Position numbers and translations under genes: made by a program
The notes under the pieces: generated by a model
What the model saw: only the letters and a program-made list of their open reading frames with translations
Told to the model about the DNA's origin: nothing
The model's database searches: none
Shown: positions 7,357 through 13,569 of the stretch, in pieces
How positions within the stretch are numbered: position 1 is the first letter of the stretch
Layout: every line of letters starts with the position of its first letter
Assembly: GCA_035632555.1 (NCBI GenBank)
Contig: DASQGO010000002.1
Location: 1-13,569, forward strand
DNA from: 2-02-FULL-62-14 sp035632555
GTDB lineage: Bacteria > Nitrospirota > Nitrospiria > Nitrospirales > Nitrospiraceae
Length of the DNA stretch: 13,569 nucleotides
Reading direction: 5' to 3'

Positions 7357-7378
7357 TCATGCCAGCAGGCTGAAAACC
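7336..7378. repeat. Interrupted inverted repeat around the fbp promoter
   Basis: GGTTTTCA (7336-7343) pairs with TGAAAACC (7371-7378), and directly inside, TGGCAT (7344-7349) pairs with ATGCCA (7359-7364). The right arm has a 6-base bulge (GCAGGC, 7365-7370). The 9-base loop contains most of the candidate -35 box, and one arm fills the promoter spacer. No T-tract follows on the minus strand, so a simple terminator for the DUF3108 gene is not supported. It may be an operator, or a copy of a dispersed intergenic repeat. Confidence 0.55.
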
Positions 7379-7382
7379 CCTG

Positions 7383-8183
7383 CTAGGGGGACGGCTTGGC
7401 GCCGAATCCTTCGACCAGATCCGCCACCACGGACCCCACGATCACCTTGGCTTTCATTCTGACCGGAATCCGGCGGTCGTCGTTGGTGAACCAGACCCGG
7501 ATATTGCCTTCGTTCAGGAAAATGCCCTGGAAGGGCATGATCGCCAGCGCGCGGATCGCTTCAACCTCGCCCCAGGGCCCCTTGATCTTCTCAATCGCTT
7601 CAATCTTGACCTCGAGGCGGTAATTTTTCTTGTCATGATGCACCGTCATCACCTGCGAGAACCCCGGCTGCAGCAAAGGCGCGCTCCGGATGTAATAGAG
7701 GCAGGAGATGGAGTCCTGCGTGCCAGGCGGGATGGGAATGATCGTCGAATCGCCGTCCTTGATCGAGAGGACATGCCCCTGCGCGTGACGAAAGGTGACG
7801 TCGAAATCGTTTTTGCGCTTCCCCTCCCGCCGGCGGAACAACAGCCGCTGCGGCAACAGGGTGTCCGCATCCACGCGCGACTCGACCCGGTTGTCGACGG
7901 CGTAGAACTTGGTCACCGCAGGGCTGGAGACCGCCGTGGTGACCAACCGCAGCATCGGACGTCCATGCAGCGCCGGAACACGGCTTACCTCCATCACGGC
8001 TGTCGCCGCATGTAGACCCATCCACGAGACCCGATAGGTGAATCGCTCGCCCGATGCAAAGGGGGGCTTGAGCAAAGGTGGAGCATCCGCCGCGTCGGTC
8101 GCAGGGACGGCAAGGGTTGTACAGGCGAGCAGCAGGAAAAATGAACGGCGCAGGCAGGCAGAGACTGGAGAGAAAAACGGCAC
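7383..8183 (-). CDS. DUF3108-family envelope protein, GTG start
   Basis: The open frame extends much further upstream, but that part is antisense-frame shadow within the phosphomannomutase gene. The first sensible start is GTG at 8183, two bases after the pmm stop, giving 266 residues. No good Shine-Dalgarno is visible, so re-initiation after pmm is likely. The N-terminus has two arginines and the hydrophobic core FFLLLACTTLAVPATDA; LLAC (18-21) could be a lipobox making Cys21 the lipidated residue, or signal peptidase I may cut after ATDA. From about residue 42 the sequence (GERFTYRVSWMGLHAATAVMEV, a Phe/Tyr-rich barrel-like body, and a C-terminal WFTNDDRRIPVRMKAKVIVGSV) fits DUF3108, an exported family of unknown biochemical role. 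Its place after mannose-sugar genes hints at a surface-polymer role, which is inference only. Confidence 0.8.
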   Translation of the reverse strand: MPFFSPVSACLRRSFFLLLACTTLAVPATDAADAPPLLKPPFASGERFTYRVSWMGLHAATAVMEVSRVPALHGRPMLRLVTTAVSSPAVTKFYAVDNRVESRVDADTLLPQRLLFRRREGKRKNDFDVTFRHAQGHVLSIKDGDSTIIPIPPGTQDSISCLYYIRSAPLLQPGFSQVMTVHHDKKNYRLEVKIEAIEKIKGPWGEVEAIRALAIMPFQGIFLNEGNIRVWFTNDDRRIPVRMKAKVIVGSVVADLVEGFGAKPSP

Positions 8184-8185
8184 CG

Positions 8186-9580
8186 TCAGATCGCGAGCGA
8201 GCGGCGCGTGTCGGCCAACTCGGCTTCGATCATGCCACGGATGGCCGTGAGGCGATCGGGAGAAGACGCTTCGAAGCGGAGCACGAGGGCGGGCTGCGTG
8301 TTGGAGGCCCGGATCAACCCCCACCCGTCCTCGAATATGACGCGGGTGCCGTCGATCGTGATGACCTCGCGAATTTTGAGCCCCGGTGCCGGATGGCCGG
8401 ATTTGGCCAGCGCCATGAAACGGGTCTGGATCTTCTTCACGAGATCGAACTTGGCCGCATCGGGACAGTCCACGCGAATTTCCGGCGTCACCGATGTCGC
8501 GGGAAGATCGGCCAGCAGCGTGGAGAGCGGCCGGCCGGCTTTGGCCAGAATTTCGATCAGACGGCACGACGCATAGACGGCATCGTCGTAGCCGAAATAG
8601 CGGTCGGCGAAAAACATGTGTCCCGACATCTCGCCCGCCAGAGCGGCCCGCTCCGCTTTCATTTTGGCCTTGATCAACGAGTGGCCGGTTTTCCACATGA
8701 TCGGACGGCCGCCACGGCGCTGAATATCGTCATAGAGGCACTGGGATGCCTTGACTTCGGAGATCACCGTGCTGCCGGGCTTCTCAGCCAAAATGTCGCG
8801 CGCGTAGAGCACCAGCAGCCTGTCCCCCCAGAGAATGTCGCCGTGCTCGTCCACGGCCCCAATGCGGTCGGCATCCCCGTCATAGGCGATCCCCACGTTG
8901 GCTTTTGTCTCACGGACCTTCTTGATGAGGTCCTGGAGATTCTCCGTGACTGTCGGGTCCGGATCGTGATTTGGGAATCGCCCATCGACGTCCTCGTACA
9001 TGCCGGTGACATGGCAGCCAAGCAGGCGCAGCGCGGCTGGGCCCACAAGTCCGCCCATCCCATTGCCGCAGTCCACAACCACACGGAGCGCGCCGGCCGT
9101 GACGTGTGCGAACGACTTTTTAATAAATGCCATGTAGTCCGGAATGATGGGGTGCTCCGACACCGTGCCACGCCCTGCTTCGAACTGCCCTTTGTCGATG
9201 TCGGCTTTCAGAGCCTGGATGGCCTCTCCGTGCATCGAGTCCTTTCCCAGGCACAGTTTGAACCCATTGTACTGGGGCGGGTTGTGACTGGCGGTGATCA
9301 TCACGCCGCCGCCCACCGGCAGCGTGAAGAGTGCGTAGTACAGCAACGGCGTCGGACAGACCCCGATGTCCACCACGTCCAGGCCGCAGCCCAGCAGACC
9401 TTTCAGCAGGGCCTTGCGCATCTGCATCGCGCTGGTGCGCCCGTCCCGGCCCACAGCCACGGCCTTGGCGCCCGCACGGACGGCGAGCGAACCGTAGGCG
9501 CGGCCGATGCGTTCGGCCATGTCCTCCGTCAGCTCCTCGCCGACGATGCCCCGGATGTCGTATTCGCGAAAGAGCGCCAT
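8186..9580 (-). CDS. Phosphomannomutase/phosphoglucomutase
   Basis: This 464-residue alpha-D-phosphohexomutase moves the phosphate between C6 and C1 of mannose (and probably glucose). The phosphoserine loop TASHNP has Ser98 as catalytic residue, DGDADR (234-239) is the metal-binding loop, GEMSGH (316-321) the sugar-binding loop and RASNTQP near the C-terminus the phosphate-binding loop. The start FREYDIRG is typical of the AlgC/ManB group. The ATG follows the manC stop by 7 bases with AGGGA at the stop codon. Together with ManC downstream of it in the pathway, it makes mannose-1-phosphate for GDP-mannose. Specificity for mannose versus glucose cannot be settled from sequence; bifunctional enzymes share these motifs. 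Confidence 0.94.
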   Translation of the reverse strand: MALFREYDIRGIVGEELTEDMAERIGRAYGSLAVRAGAKAVAVGRDGRTSAMQMRKALLKGLLGCGLDVVDIGVCPTPLLYYALFTLPVGGGVMITASHNPPQYNGFKLCLGKDSMHGEAIQALKADIDKGQFEAGRGTVSEHPIIPDYMAFIKKSFAHVTAGALRVVVDCGNGMGGLVGPAALRLLGCHVTGMYEDVDGRFPNHDPDPTVTENLQDLIKKVRETKANVGIAYDGDADRIGAVDEHGDILWGDRLLVLYARDILAEKPGSTVISEVKASQCLYDDIQRRGGRPIMWKTGHSLIKAKMKAERAALAGEMSGHMFFADRYFGYDDAVYASCRLIEILAKAGRPLSTLLADLPATSVTPEIRVDCPDAAKFDLVKKIQTRFMALAKSGHPAPGLKIREVITIDGTRVIFEDGWGLIRASNTQPALVLRFEASSPDRLTAIRGMIEAELADTRRSLAI

Positions 9581-9587
9581 GCGATCC

Positions 9588-11060
9588 CTATCGTTTCATG
9601 GCCCGCTCGTAATCGTCCTGAAACCGCACGATATCGTCTTCGCCAAGATACGGCCCGTCCTGCACTTCAATAATATGCAGCGGAGTCTTGCTTTGGTTTT
9701 CCAGCCGGTGTTTCGTCTCCTTGGGAATGCCCGTACTCTCACCGACCTGCAGGTCGAACACACGGTCCCCGCACGTCACCCGTGCCGTTCCGGCGATCAC
9801 CACCCAGTGTTCGCTCCGCTGATGGTGCAATTGGAGCGAGAGCCGGCCGCCGGGGTTGACCGTCACCCGCTTCACCTTGTAGCCGGGCCCTTCCTCCAGA
9901 ACCGTGTAGGACCCCCAGGGCCGCACCACAGTTCGATGCTCCAGATGCTCCGGTGCGCCCTGCCTTTTGAGGATCCCGACAATCTTCTTGACGTCCTGCG
10001 ACTTCGTTTTGGGACAGATCAGCGTGGCATCCGGCGTATCCACGACGACCATATTGTCGAGGCCGATCGTTGCCACCACGCGCCGGTCGGCATACAAAAT
10101 CGAATTGCGGCTGCCGAGGTCGAGCACATTCCCGCTGACCACATTCCCTGCCTTATCTCGAGGCGACACCTCTTCCAAGCTACTCCAGTTCCCGACATCG
10201 GACCATCGAAAGTCGACCGGGATCATGGCCGCCCGGGACGACCGCTCCATCACTCCATGATCGATTGAAATCGGCGTGAGCGCCCGGTAGATGTCGGCCG
10301 CCTTTCCCTGGACTGTCCGGACAGGACCCAGCGCCGCAATGGCCCGCATCCCCTTCGCCAAGCCGGGCTGATGGCGTGCGATCTCCTCCAATACCGTGGC
10401 TGCGCGCCAGATGAAAATACCACTGTTCCAATAATAGTGGCCATCTTTCAGATACCGCGCGGCTGTTTTCTCGTCCGGCTTTTCCACAAAGCGCTTTACG
10501 GCATAGCCCGCCAGCTTTCCCTGTCCGGCCAGCTTGCGCTGCCGATTCGGTTGAATGTAGCCGTAGCCGGTTTCCGGCCGGCTGGGCGGCACGCCGAATG
10601 TGACCAGGTAGCCCTTGGCCGCGAGCTCGGCACCAAGCCTCACCGCTGCATCAAACCGCCCGTCCTTGTGGATCACATGATCGGCCGGGACCAGCAGCAT
10701 GACTGCGTCAGGGTCGCGCTGGAGCGCCTCGGCCGCGGCCAGGGCGATCGCCGGTGCCGTGTTGCGGGCCTCCGGCTCAAGGATATAGTTGTCCTTCAGA
10801 GCATCCTTCCACTCGCCGAGCTGGACACGGATCGAGTCGGCTTGAGCCGGTGTGGTCGAGATCAGCACACGGTCCGCTGGTGTGCACCGAAGAACCCGCC
10901 GCATGGTCTGCTGGATCATGGTTTCCTCGCCCATGATCTTCAGCAGCTGCTTGGGAAAGAGATGCCGGCTGAGCGGCCAAAATCGCGTGCCGCTGCCGCC
11001 GGCCATAATGACCGTATATAAATGCGGAATGGCTGTGGACGAACGAGCCGTGGACGCCAC
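9588..11060 (-). CDS. manC: Mannose-1-phosphate guanylyltransferase / mannose-6-phosphate isomerase
   Basis: The 490-residue protein has an N-terminal nucleotidyltransferase domain (about 12-360) with VIMAGGSGTRFWPLSR and FPKQ, which makes GDP-mannose from GTP and mannose-1-P, and a C-terminal cupin (about 375-475) with QLHHQRSEHW (410-419), the type II phosphomannose isomerase signature that converts fructose-6-P to mannose-6-P. With the adjacent phosphohexomutase, all steps from fructose-6-P to GDP-mannose are present. The start is GTG at 11060, sharing one base with the stop of the KdsC-like gene (TAGTG), a strong sign of coupled translation. About 12 residues precede the usual family start. 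Confidence 0.95.
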   Translation of the reverse strand: MASTARSSTAIPHLYTVIMAGGSGTRFWPLSRHLFPKQLLKIMGEETMIQQTMRRVLRCTPADRVLISTTPAQADSIRVQLGEWKDALKDNYILEPEARNTAPAIALAAAEALQRDPDAVMLLVPADHVIHKDGRFDAAVRLGAELAAKGYLVTFGVPPSRPETGYGYIQPNRQRKLAGQGKLAGYAVKRFVEKPDEKTAARYLKDGHYYWNSGIFIWRAATVLEEIARHQPGLAKGMRAIAALGPVRTVQGKAADIYRALTPISIDHGVMERSSRAAMIPVDFRWSDVGNWSSLEEVSPRDKAGNVVSGNVLDLGSRNSILYADRRVVATIGLDNMVVVDTPDATLICPKTKSQDVKKIVGILKRQGAPEHLEHRTVVRPWGSYTVLEEGPGYKVKRVTVNPGGRLSLQLHHQRSEHWVVIAGTARVTCGDRVFDLQVGESTGIPKETKHRLENQSKTPLHIIEVQDGPYLGEDDIVRFQDDYERAMKR

Positions 11061-11611
11061 TATGCCTTCCAGGGGCTGCGCCCCTGCGCCTCCAGAATCA
11101 TCTCCGCCACTTCCCGGACTGCACCCTCTCCGCCTTTCGCCTTGCAGACATACGTCACGACGTTTCGGATTGGAGGCAGCCCATCAGCCGGCGAGGCGGA
11201 GAATCCGACCGCGCGAAGCGCCTGTAAATCGTTGATGTCGTCACCCATGTACGCGACTTCCGCCAGCGTCATCCCATGCCGCGCCGCCATCTCGCGCAAG
11301 ACGGGCAGTTTATCCATGACCCCCTGGTGCACCTCAGGAATCGCCAGCTTTTCCCCGCGCCGGGCCACCAGCTTGGTGGCTTCCTGCGTAACGAGCGCCG
11401 TAATCAGTCCCGCGCGCTGGAGCAGCTTGATGCCCATCCCATCGCGCGTGTTGAATTTCTTCAACTCGTCTCCCGATTCCGAGTAATACATGCCGGCATC
11501 CGTCAAGACCCCGTCCACATCCGTGGCAAACAGACGGATTCTCTTGAGCGCGTACGCCGTTGAAGATCGCTTCGCGCCTTTCCTGCCAGTGCTGCGTTGG
11601 GAATTGGGCAT
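11060..11611 (-). CDS. KdsC-like HAD phosphatase (Kdo-8-phosphate phosphatase family)
   Basis: This 183-residue protein belongs to the C0-type HAD phosphatases that act as tetramers on ulosonic acid phosphates; KdsC releases phosphate from Kdo-8-P for LPS core synthesis. HAD motif I is DVDGVLTD (Asp31 nucleophile, Asp33 acid/base), motif II is the Thr75 of VTQE, the lysine is Lys101 in QGVMDKL, and motif III is GDDIND (123-128). KGGEGAVREV matches the family C-terminus. Motif II reads TQE where classical KdsC usually has TGR, closer to phosphatase domains tied to sialic-like acids, so the exact substrate is open. The first 20 or so residues are an extra basic tail; the ATG at 11611 lacks a clear Shine-Dalgarno, and I found no better start. 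It is followed by manC with a one-base overlap. No kdsA, kdsB or kdsD is in the window. Confidence 0.85.
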   Translation of the reverse strand: MPNSQRSTGRKGAKRSSTAYALKRIRLFATDVDGVLTDAGMYYSESGDELKKFNTRDGMGIKLLQRAGLITALVTQEATKLVARRGEKLAIPEVHQGVMDKLPVLREMAARHGMTLAEVAYMGDDINDLQALRAVGFSASPADGLPPIRNVVTYVCKAKGGEGAVREVAEMILEAQGRSPWKA

Positions 11612-11656
11612 GGCGTATCGGCGTGTGTGAAGGATCAGCGGGAGCTTAGCAAAACC

Positions 11657-11668
11657 GTTCTCGGGAAC
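11657..11668. other. Imperfect palindrome upstream of the KdsC-like gene
   Basis: GTTCTCGGGAAC is a 12-base near-palindrome (one mismatched pair) in the 61-bp gap between gmd and the KdsC-like gene. It could be an operator for a dimeric regulator. I saw no convincing -10/-35 pair in this gap, and a 12-base palindrome can arise by chance. Confidence 0.25.
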
Positions 11669-11672
11669 ACAA

Positions 11673-12656
11673 TCATGGGTGGCGGGACGTTTTCAGCAGC
11701 TGGATGTCGGCTTGCACCATCTCCTCGGCCAATTCCTTGAACTTCACCTGGCAGGTCCAGCCCAGTTTTTTCTTGGCCTTCGTCGCATCACCCAACAGCA
11801 ACTCCACCTCGGCGGGACGGAGAAATTGTGGATCCAGCACCACATGATTGCGATAGTCGAGCCCGATGCAGGAAAAGGCGGCTTCGGCGAATTCCCGGAC
11901 CGTGTGCTGCTCGCCGGTGGCAACGACATAGTCGTCCGGATCATCCTGTTGCAGCATCATCCACATCGCACGGACATATTCCCGCGCATGCCCCCAATCG
12001 CGCCGCGCCTCCAAATTGCCGAGATGGACCTCCTTGGCCAGCCCCAGTTTGATCCGCGCCGCATGGGACGTGATTTTTCTCGTCACGAACTCGAACCCGC
12101 GTCTCGGCGATTCGTGGTTGTACAGAATGCCGGACCAGGCTTTGATGCCGTACGCCTCGCGGTAGTTCCTGGTCAGATCGAACCCCGCCACCTTTGAAAT
12201 GCCGTATGCGGACCGCGGATGGAATCGTGTCTGCTCGGTTTGCGGAACCTCCGCCACTTTGCCGAACATTTCGCTGGATGCCGCAAAGTAAAAGCGGCAC
12301 TCCGGCGAACTTTCCTTGAGTGCGGCAAGCACATAGTGGGTCCCATTGATGTTGGTATTGAGCGTGGAGAATTCGTCGTCGAAGGAATAGGCCACGAAGC
12401 TCTGCGCCGCGAGATGGTAACATTCCTGCGGTTTCACATCCTGGAACACGCGGTAGATGCTAGGGAAGCTCTCCAGCGATGCCGCGTGCAGGCGAAGCCG
12501 GTCTTTGAACGCTAGAAGCCGCCAGAGCCGGTGTTCGGGATCCTCGATCGCCACCCGGCGCACGATGCCGTGCACCTCGTAGCCCTTCTCGAGCAACAGT
12601 TCCGCTAGATATGATCCATCCTGCCCTGTAATGCCGGTAATCAACGCCCGTTTCAT
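11673..12656 (-). CDS. gmd: GDP-mannose 4,6-dehydratase
   Basis: The 327-residue extended short-chain dehydrogenase converts GDP-D-mannose to GDP-4-keto-6-deoxy-D-mannose, the precursor of GDP-fucose, GDP-D-rhamnose, perosamine and related sugars. The Rossmann motif GITGQDGSYLAE (8-19) is the Gmd version of GxxGxxG. The active site shows AASSEMFG (125-132) with Ser/Glu, and YGISK (151-155) with Tyr151 and Lys155. NHESPRRGFEFVTRKI and the RRDWGHAREYVRAMW segment are diagnostic of Gmd. It is somewhat shorter than common forms (about 340-370). A strong GGAGGAAGA ribosome site begins directly after the rmlD stop. The reductase acting next (fucose or rhamnose type) is not evident unless the neighbouring RmlD-like protein does so. 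Confidence 0.95.
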   Translation of the reverse strand: MKRALITGITGQDGSYLAELLLEKGYEVHGIVRRVAIEDPEHRLWRLLAFKDRLRLHAASLESFPSIYRVFQDVKPQECYHLAAQSFVAYSFDDEFSTLNTNINGTHYVLAALKESSPECRFYFAASSEMFGKVAEVPQTEQTRFHPRSAYGISKVAGFDLTRNYREAYGIKAWSGILYNHESPRRGFEFVTRKITSHAARIKLGLAKEVHLGNLEARRDWGHAREYVRAMWMMLQQDDPDDYVVATGEQHTVREFAEAAFSCIGLDYRNHVVLDPQFLRPAEVELLLGDATKAKKKLGWTCQVKFKELAEEMVQADIQLLKTSRHP

Positions 12657-12665
12657 TCTTCCTCC

Positions 12666-13511
12666 CTATGCATGCGCGACAGTCTTGCTCTCCCGCACGA
12701 ACCTCGTCACGGCATCCTTCCACGGAGGCAGGCGGATGCCCTGCCCGTTGAGCACCGTATTGGCCAGCACCGAGTACATCGGCCGCCGGGCGGCCCGCTT
12801 GGTCTCCTCCGTCGAAATAGCATGCACGCGCACGGGCGATCCCATCACGGAGACGATTTCTCGGGCAAACTCGTACCAGGTGCAGTCACCGGATCCCGTC
12901 GCATGGACGATTTCCTTCAGGTTCGTAGCGAGAATCTGCTTGATGGCCAGTGCCAGATCGCCCGCGTGCGTCGGGGAGCCGCGCTGGTCGGACACGACAC
13001 GAAGCTCCGCTTGCTCCAACGCCTGACGCATGATCGTTTTAACAAAATTTTTTCCATGACTCCCGTAGAGCCATGCGGTGCGGATGACGAGCGTATTCGG
13101 ACAGTGCGTTATCGCCCGCTGTTCCCCCTCCAGCTTGGACTGCCCATATATGTTGATTGGATGAGGTTCGTCGGTTTCTCGATAAGGCACGCCCTGACGC
13201 CCATCGAATACATAATCAGTCGAGAGATACAGCAGCCGGGCGCCGGCGGCAGCGGTGGCTTTCGCAACCCGCTCCGTCCCTTCCGCATTCACCGCCATCG
13301 CGCGCGCAGGCTCGCTCTCCGCGCCATCCACATCGGTATAGGCCGCGGTATGGATGACGACATCGGGCCTGGCAGCCGCGATGCGCCACTCAATCCCCGG
13401 GACCGTCACATCAAAGTCAGGCATATCCATCAGTGTCAGCTGTTCATTCCGCAACACATGCCGAAGCTCATGACCCAGTTGCCCGCTGGCGCCCGTGATC
13501 AGGATGCGCAT
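12666..13511 (-). CDS. rmlD: dTDP-4-dehydrorhamnose reductase (RmlD-like)
   Basis: The 281-residue protein is an extended SDR that reduces dTDP-4-keto-L-rhamnose to dTDP-L-rhamnose with NAD(P)H. It has ITGASGQLGHEL (5-16) for cofactor binding, HTAAYTDVDGAE (54-65), STDYVFDG (97-104), the catalytic pair Tyr122 and Lys126 in IYGQSKLEGE, and DQRGSPTHAGDLA (175-187), which is an RmlD hallmark. RPMYSVLAN near the end is the usual RP-x-x-S-x-L-x-N. The start ATG lies inside the upstream gene, which ends 13 bases later (13499-13501). The gene is followed by gmd after 9 bp. Because it is beside gmd, a GDP-sugar reductase role should be considered, but the motifs favour the dTDP pathway. Confidence 0.9.
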   Translation of the reverse strand: MRILITGASGQLGHELRHVLRNEQLTLMDMPDFDVTVPGIEWRIAAARPDVVIHTAAYTDVDGAESEPARAMAVNAEGTERVAKATAAAGARLLYLSTDYVFDGRQGVPYRETDEPHPINIYGQSKLEGEQRAITHCPNTLVIRTAWLYGSHGKNFVKTIMRQALEQAELRVVSDQRGSPTHAGDLALAIKQILATNLKEIVHATGSGDCTWYEFAREIVSVMGSPVRVHAISTEETKRAARRPMYSVLANTVLNGQGIRLPPWKDAVTRFVRESKTVAHA

Positions 13512-13569
13512 GGTGTTCCGCTGTTCAACCGCTGCCGGTACATCTGTTCATAATAGGCGCGGAACTCTC
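13499..13569 (-). CDS. C-terminal tail of a sugar-nucleotide enzyme, possibly RmlB (partial)
   Basis: Only the last 22 residues and the TGA stop are inside the window (EFRAYYEQMYRQRLNSGTP and three more). The aromatic E-F/Y-R-x-Y-Y-x-x-x-Y pattern resembles the end of many dTDP-glucose 4,6-dehydratases, and an rmlB just before rmlD would be a usual order. Too little is visible to be firm; another dehydratase or epimerase is possible. Its last 13 bases overlap the start of rmlD, which implies a shared transcript. The frame is open to the window edge. Confidence 0.5.
   Translation of the reverse strand, partial: EFRAYYEQMYRQRLNSGTPCAS

Noticed and set aside
7336..7378. Intrinsic terminator for the DUF3108 gene
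   Set aside because: The stem is there, but no T-tract follows on the minus strand and the structure overlaps a good promoter candidate, so I call it an inverted repeat instead.
8184..8696. Upstream extension of the DUF3108 frame (to give 437 residues)
   Set aside because: The extra 171 codons run through the phosphomannomutase gene in another frame and read as low-information Arg/Ser/Gly sequence. A signal peptide starts only after the GTG at 8183.
8078..9673. Plus-strand open frame of 531 codons
   Set aside because: It lies opposite the phosphomannomutase gene, which has all four family active-site loops in the other frame. The plus-strand product has no family features.
1..13569. Mobile elements, CRISPR arrays, tRNA or rRNA genes
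   Set aside because: I saw no regularly spaced repeats, no transposase or integrase motifs, and no interval long enough without coding sequence to hold an unexplained RNA gene larger than about 90 bases.

Overview
The window is a GC-rich (about 60% by eye) chromosomal segment in which every gene I can support reads on the minus strand, so transcription runs from high to low coordinates. The long plus-strand open frames are antisense shadows. The gene content suggests a Gram-negative-type autotroph, most likely Nitrospira or a relative (Nitrospirota): a caspase-fold lipoprotein, an archaeal-type class I fructose-bisphosphate aldolase paired with a class I FBPase, an ispD-ispF-cysE string behind a YacL-like PIN/TRAM protein, and GDP-mannose and deoxysugar genes. 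The taxon is inferred from gene style and was not tested.

Region A (13569 down to about 7383) is nucleotide-sugar and surface-polysaccharide supply. In transcription order it holds the 3' tail of a gene resembling rmlB, then rmlD, gmd, a KdsC-like HAD phosphatase, a bifunctional ManC/type II PMI, a phosphomannomutase/phosphoglucomutase, and a DUF3108 envelope protein. Pmm and ManC can turn fructose-6-P or mannose-6-P into GDP-mannose, Gmd makes GDP-4-keto-6-deoxymannose, and RmlD (with RmlB, if that is the upstream gene) belongs to dTDP-L-rhamnose synthesis. The KdsC-like protein would feed Kdo or another ulosonic acid into LPS. Spacing is tight: a 13-bp overlap, 9 bp, 61 bp, a 1-bp overlap, 7 bp and 2 bp.

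Region B (about 7382 to 888) starts from a convincing sigma70-like promoter embedded in an inverted repeat (7328-7378). It encodes fbp, fba (class I), a DegP/HtrA protease, a YacL-like membrane PIN/TRAM protein, ispD, ispF and cysE, with gaps of 0 to 52 bp and one 8-bp overlap, consistent with one long operon. It combines gluconeogenesis (FBA then FBPase to fructose-6-P, which also feeds region A), envelope protein quality control, two MEP-pathway isoprenoid steps and the first committed step of cysteine synthesis.

Region C (below 888) is a separate transcription unit with its own weak promoter candidate. It encodes a lipoprotein whose C-terminal caspase-like (peptidase C14) domain is cut by the window edge. 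I found no rRNA, tRNA, CRISPR array, insertion sequence or phage gene. No interval without a gene exceeds about 90 bp.
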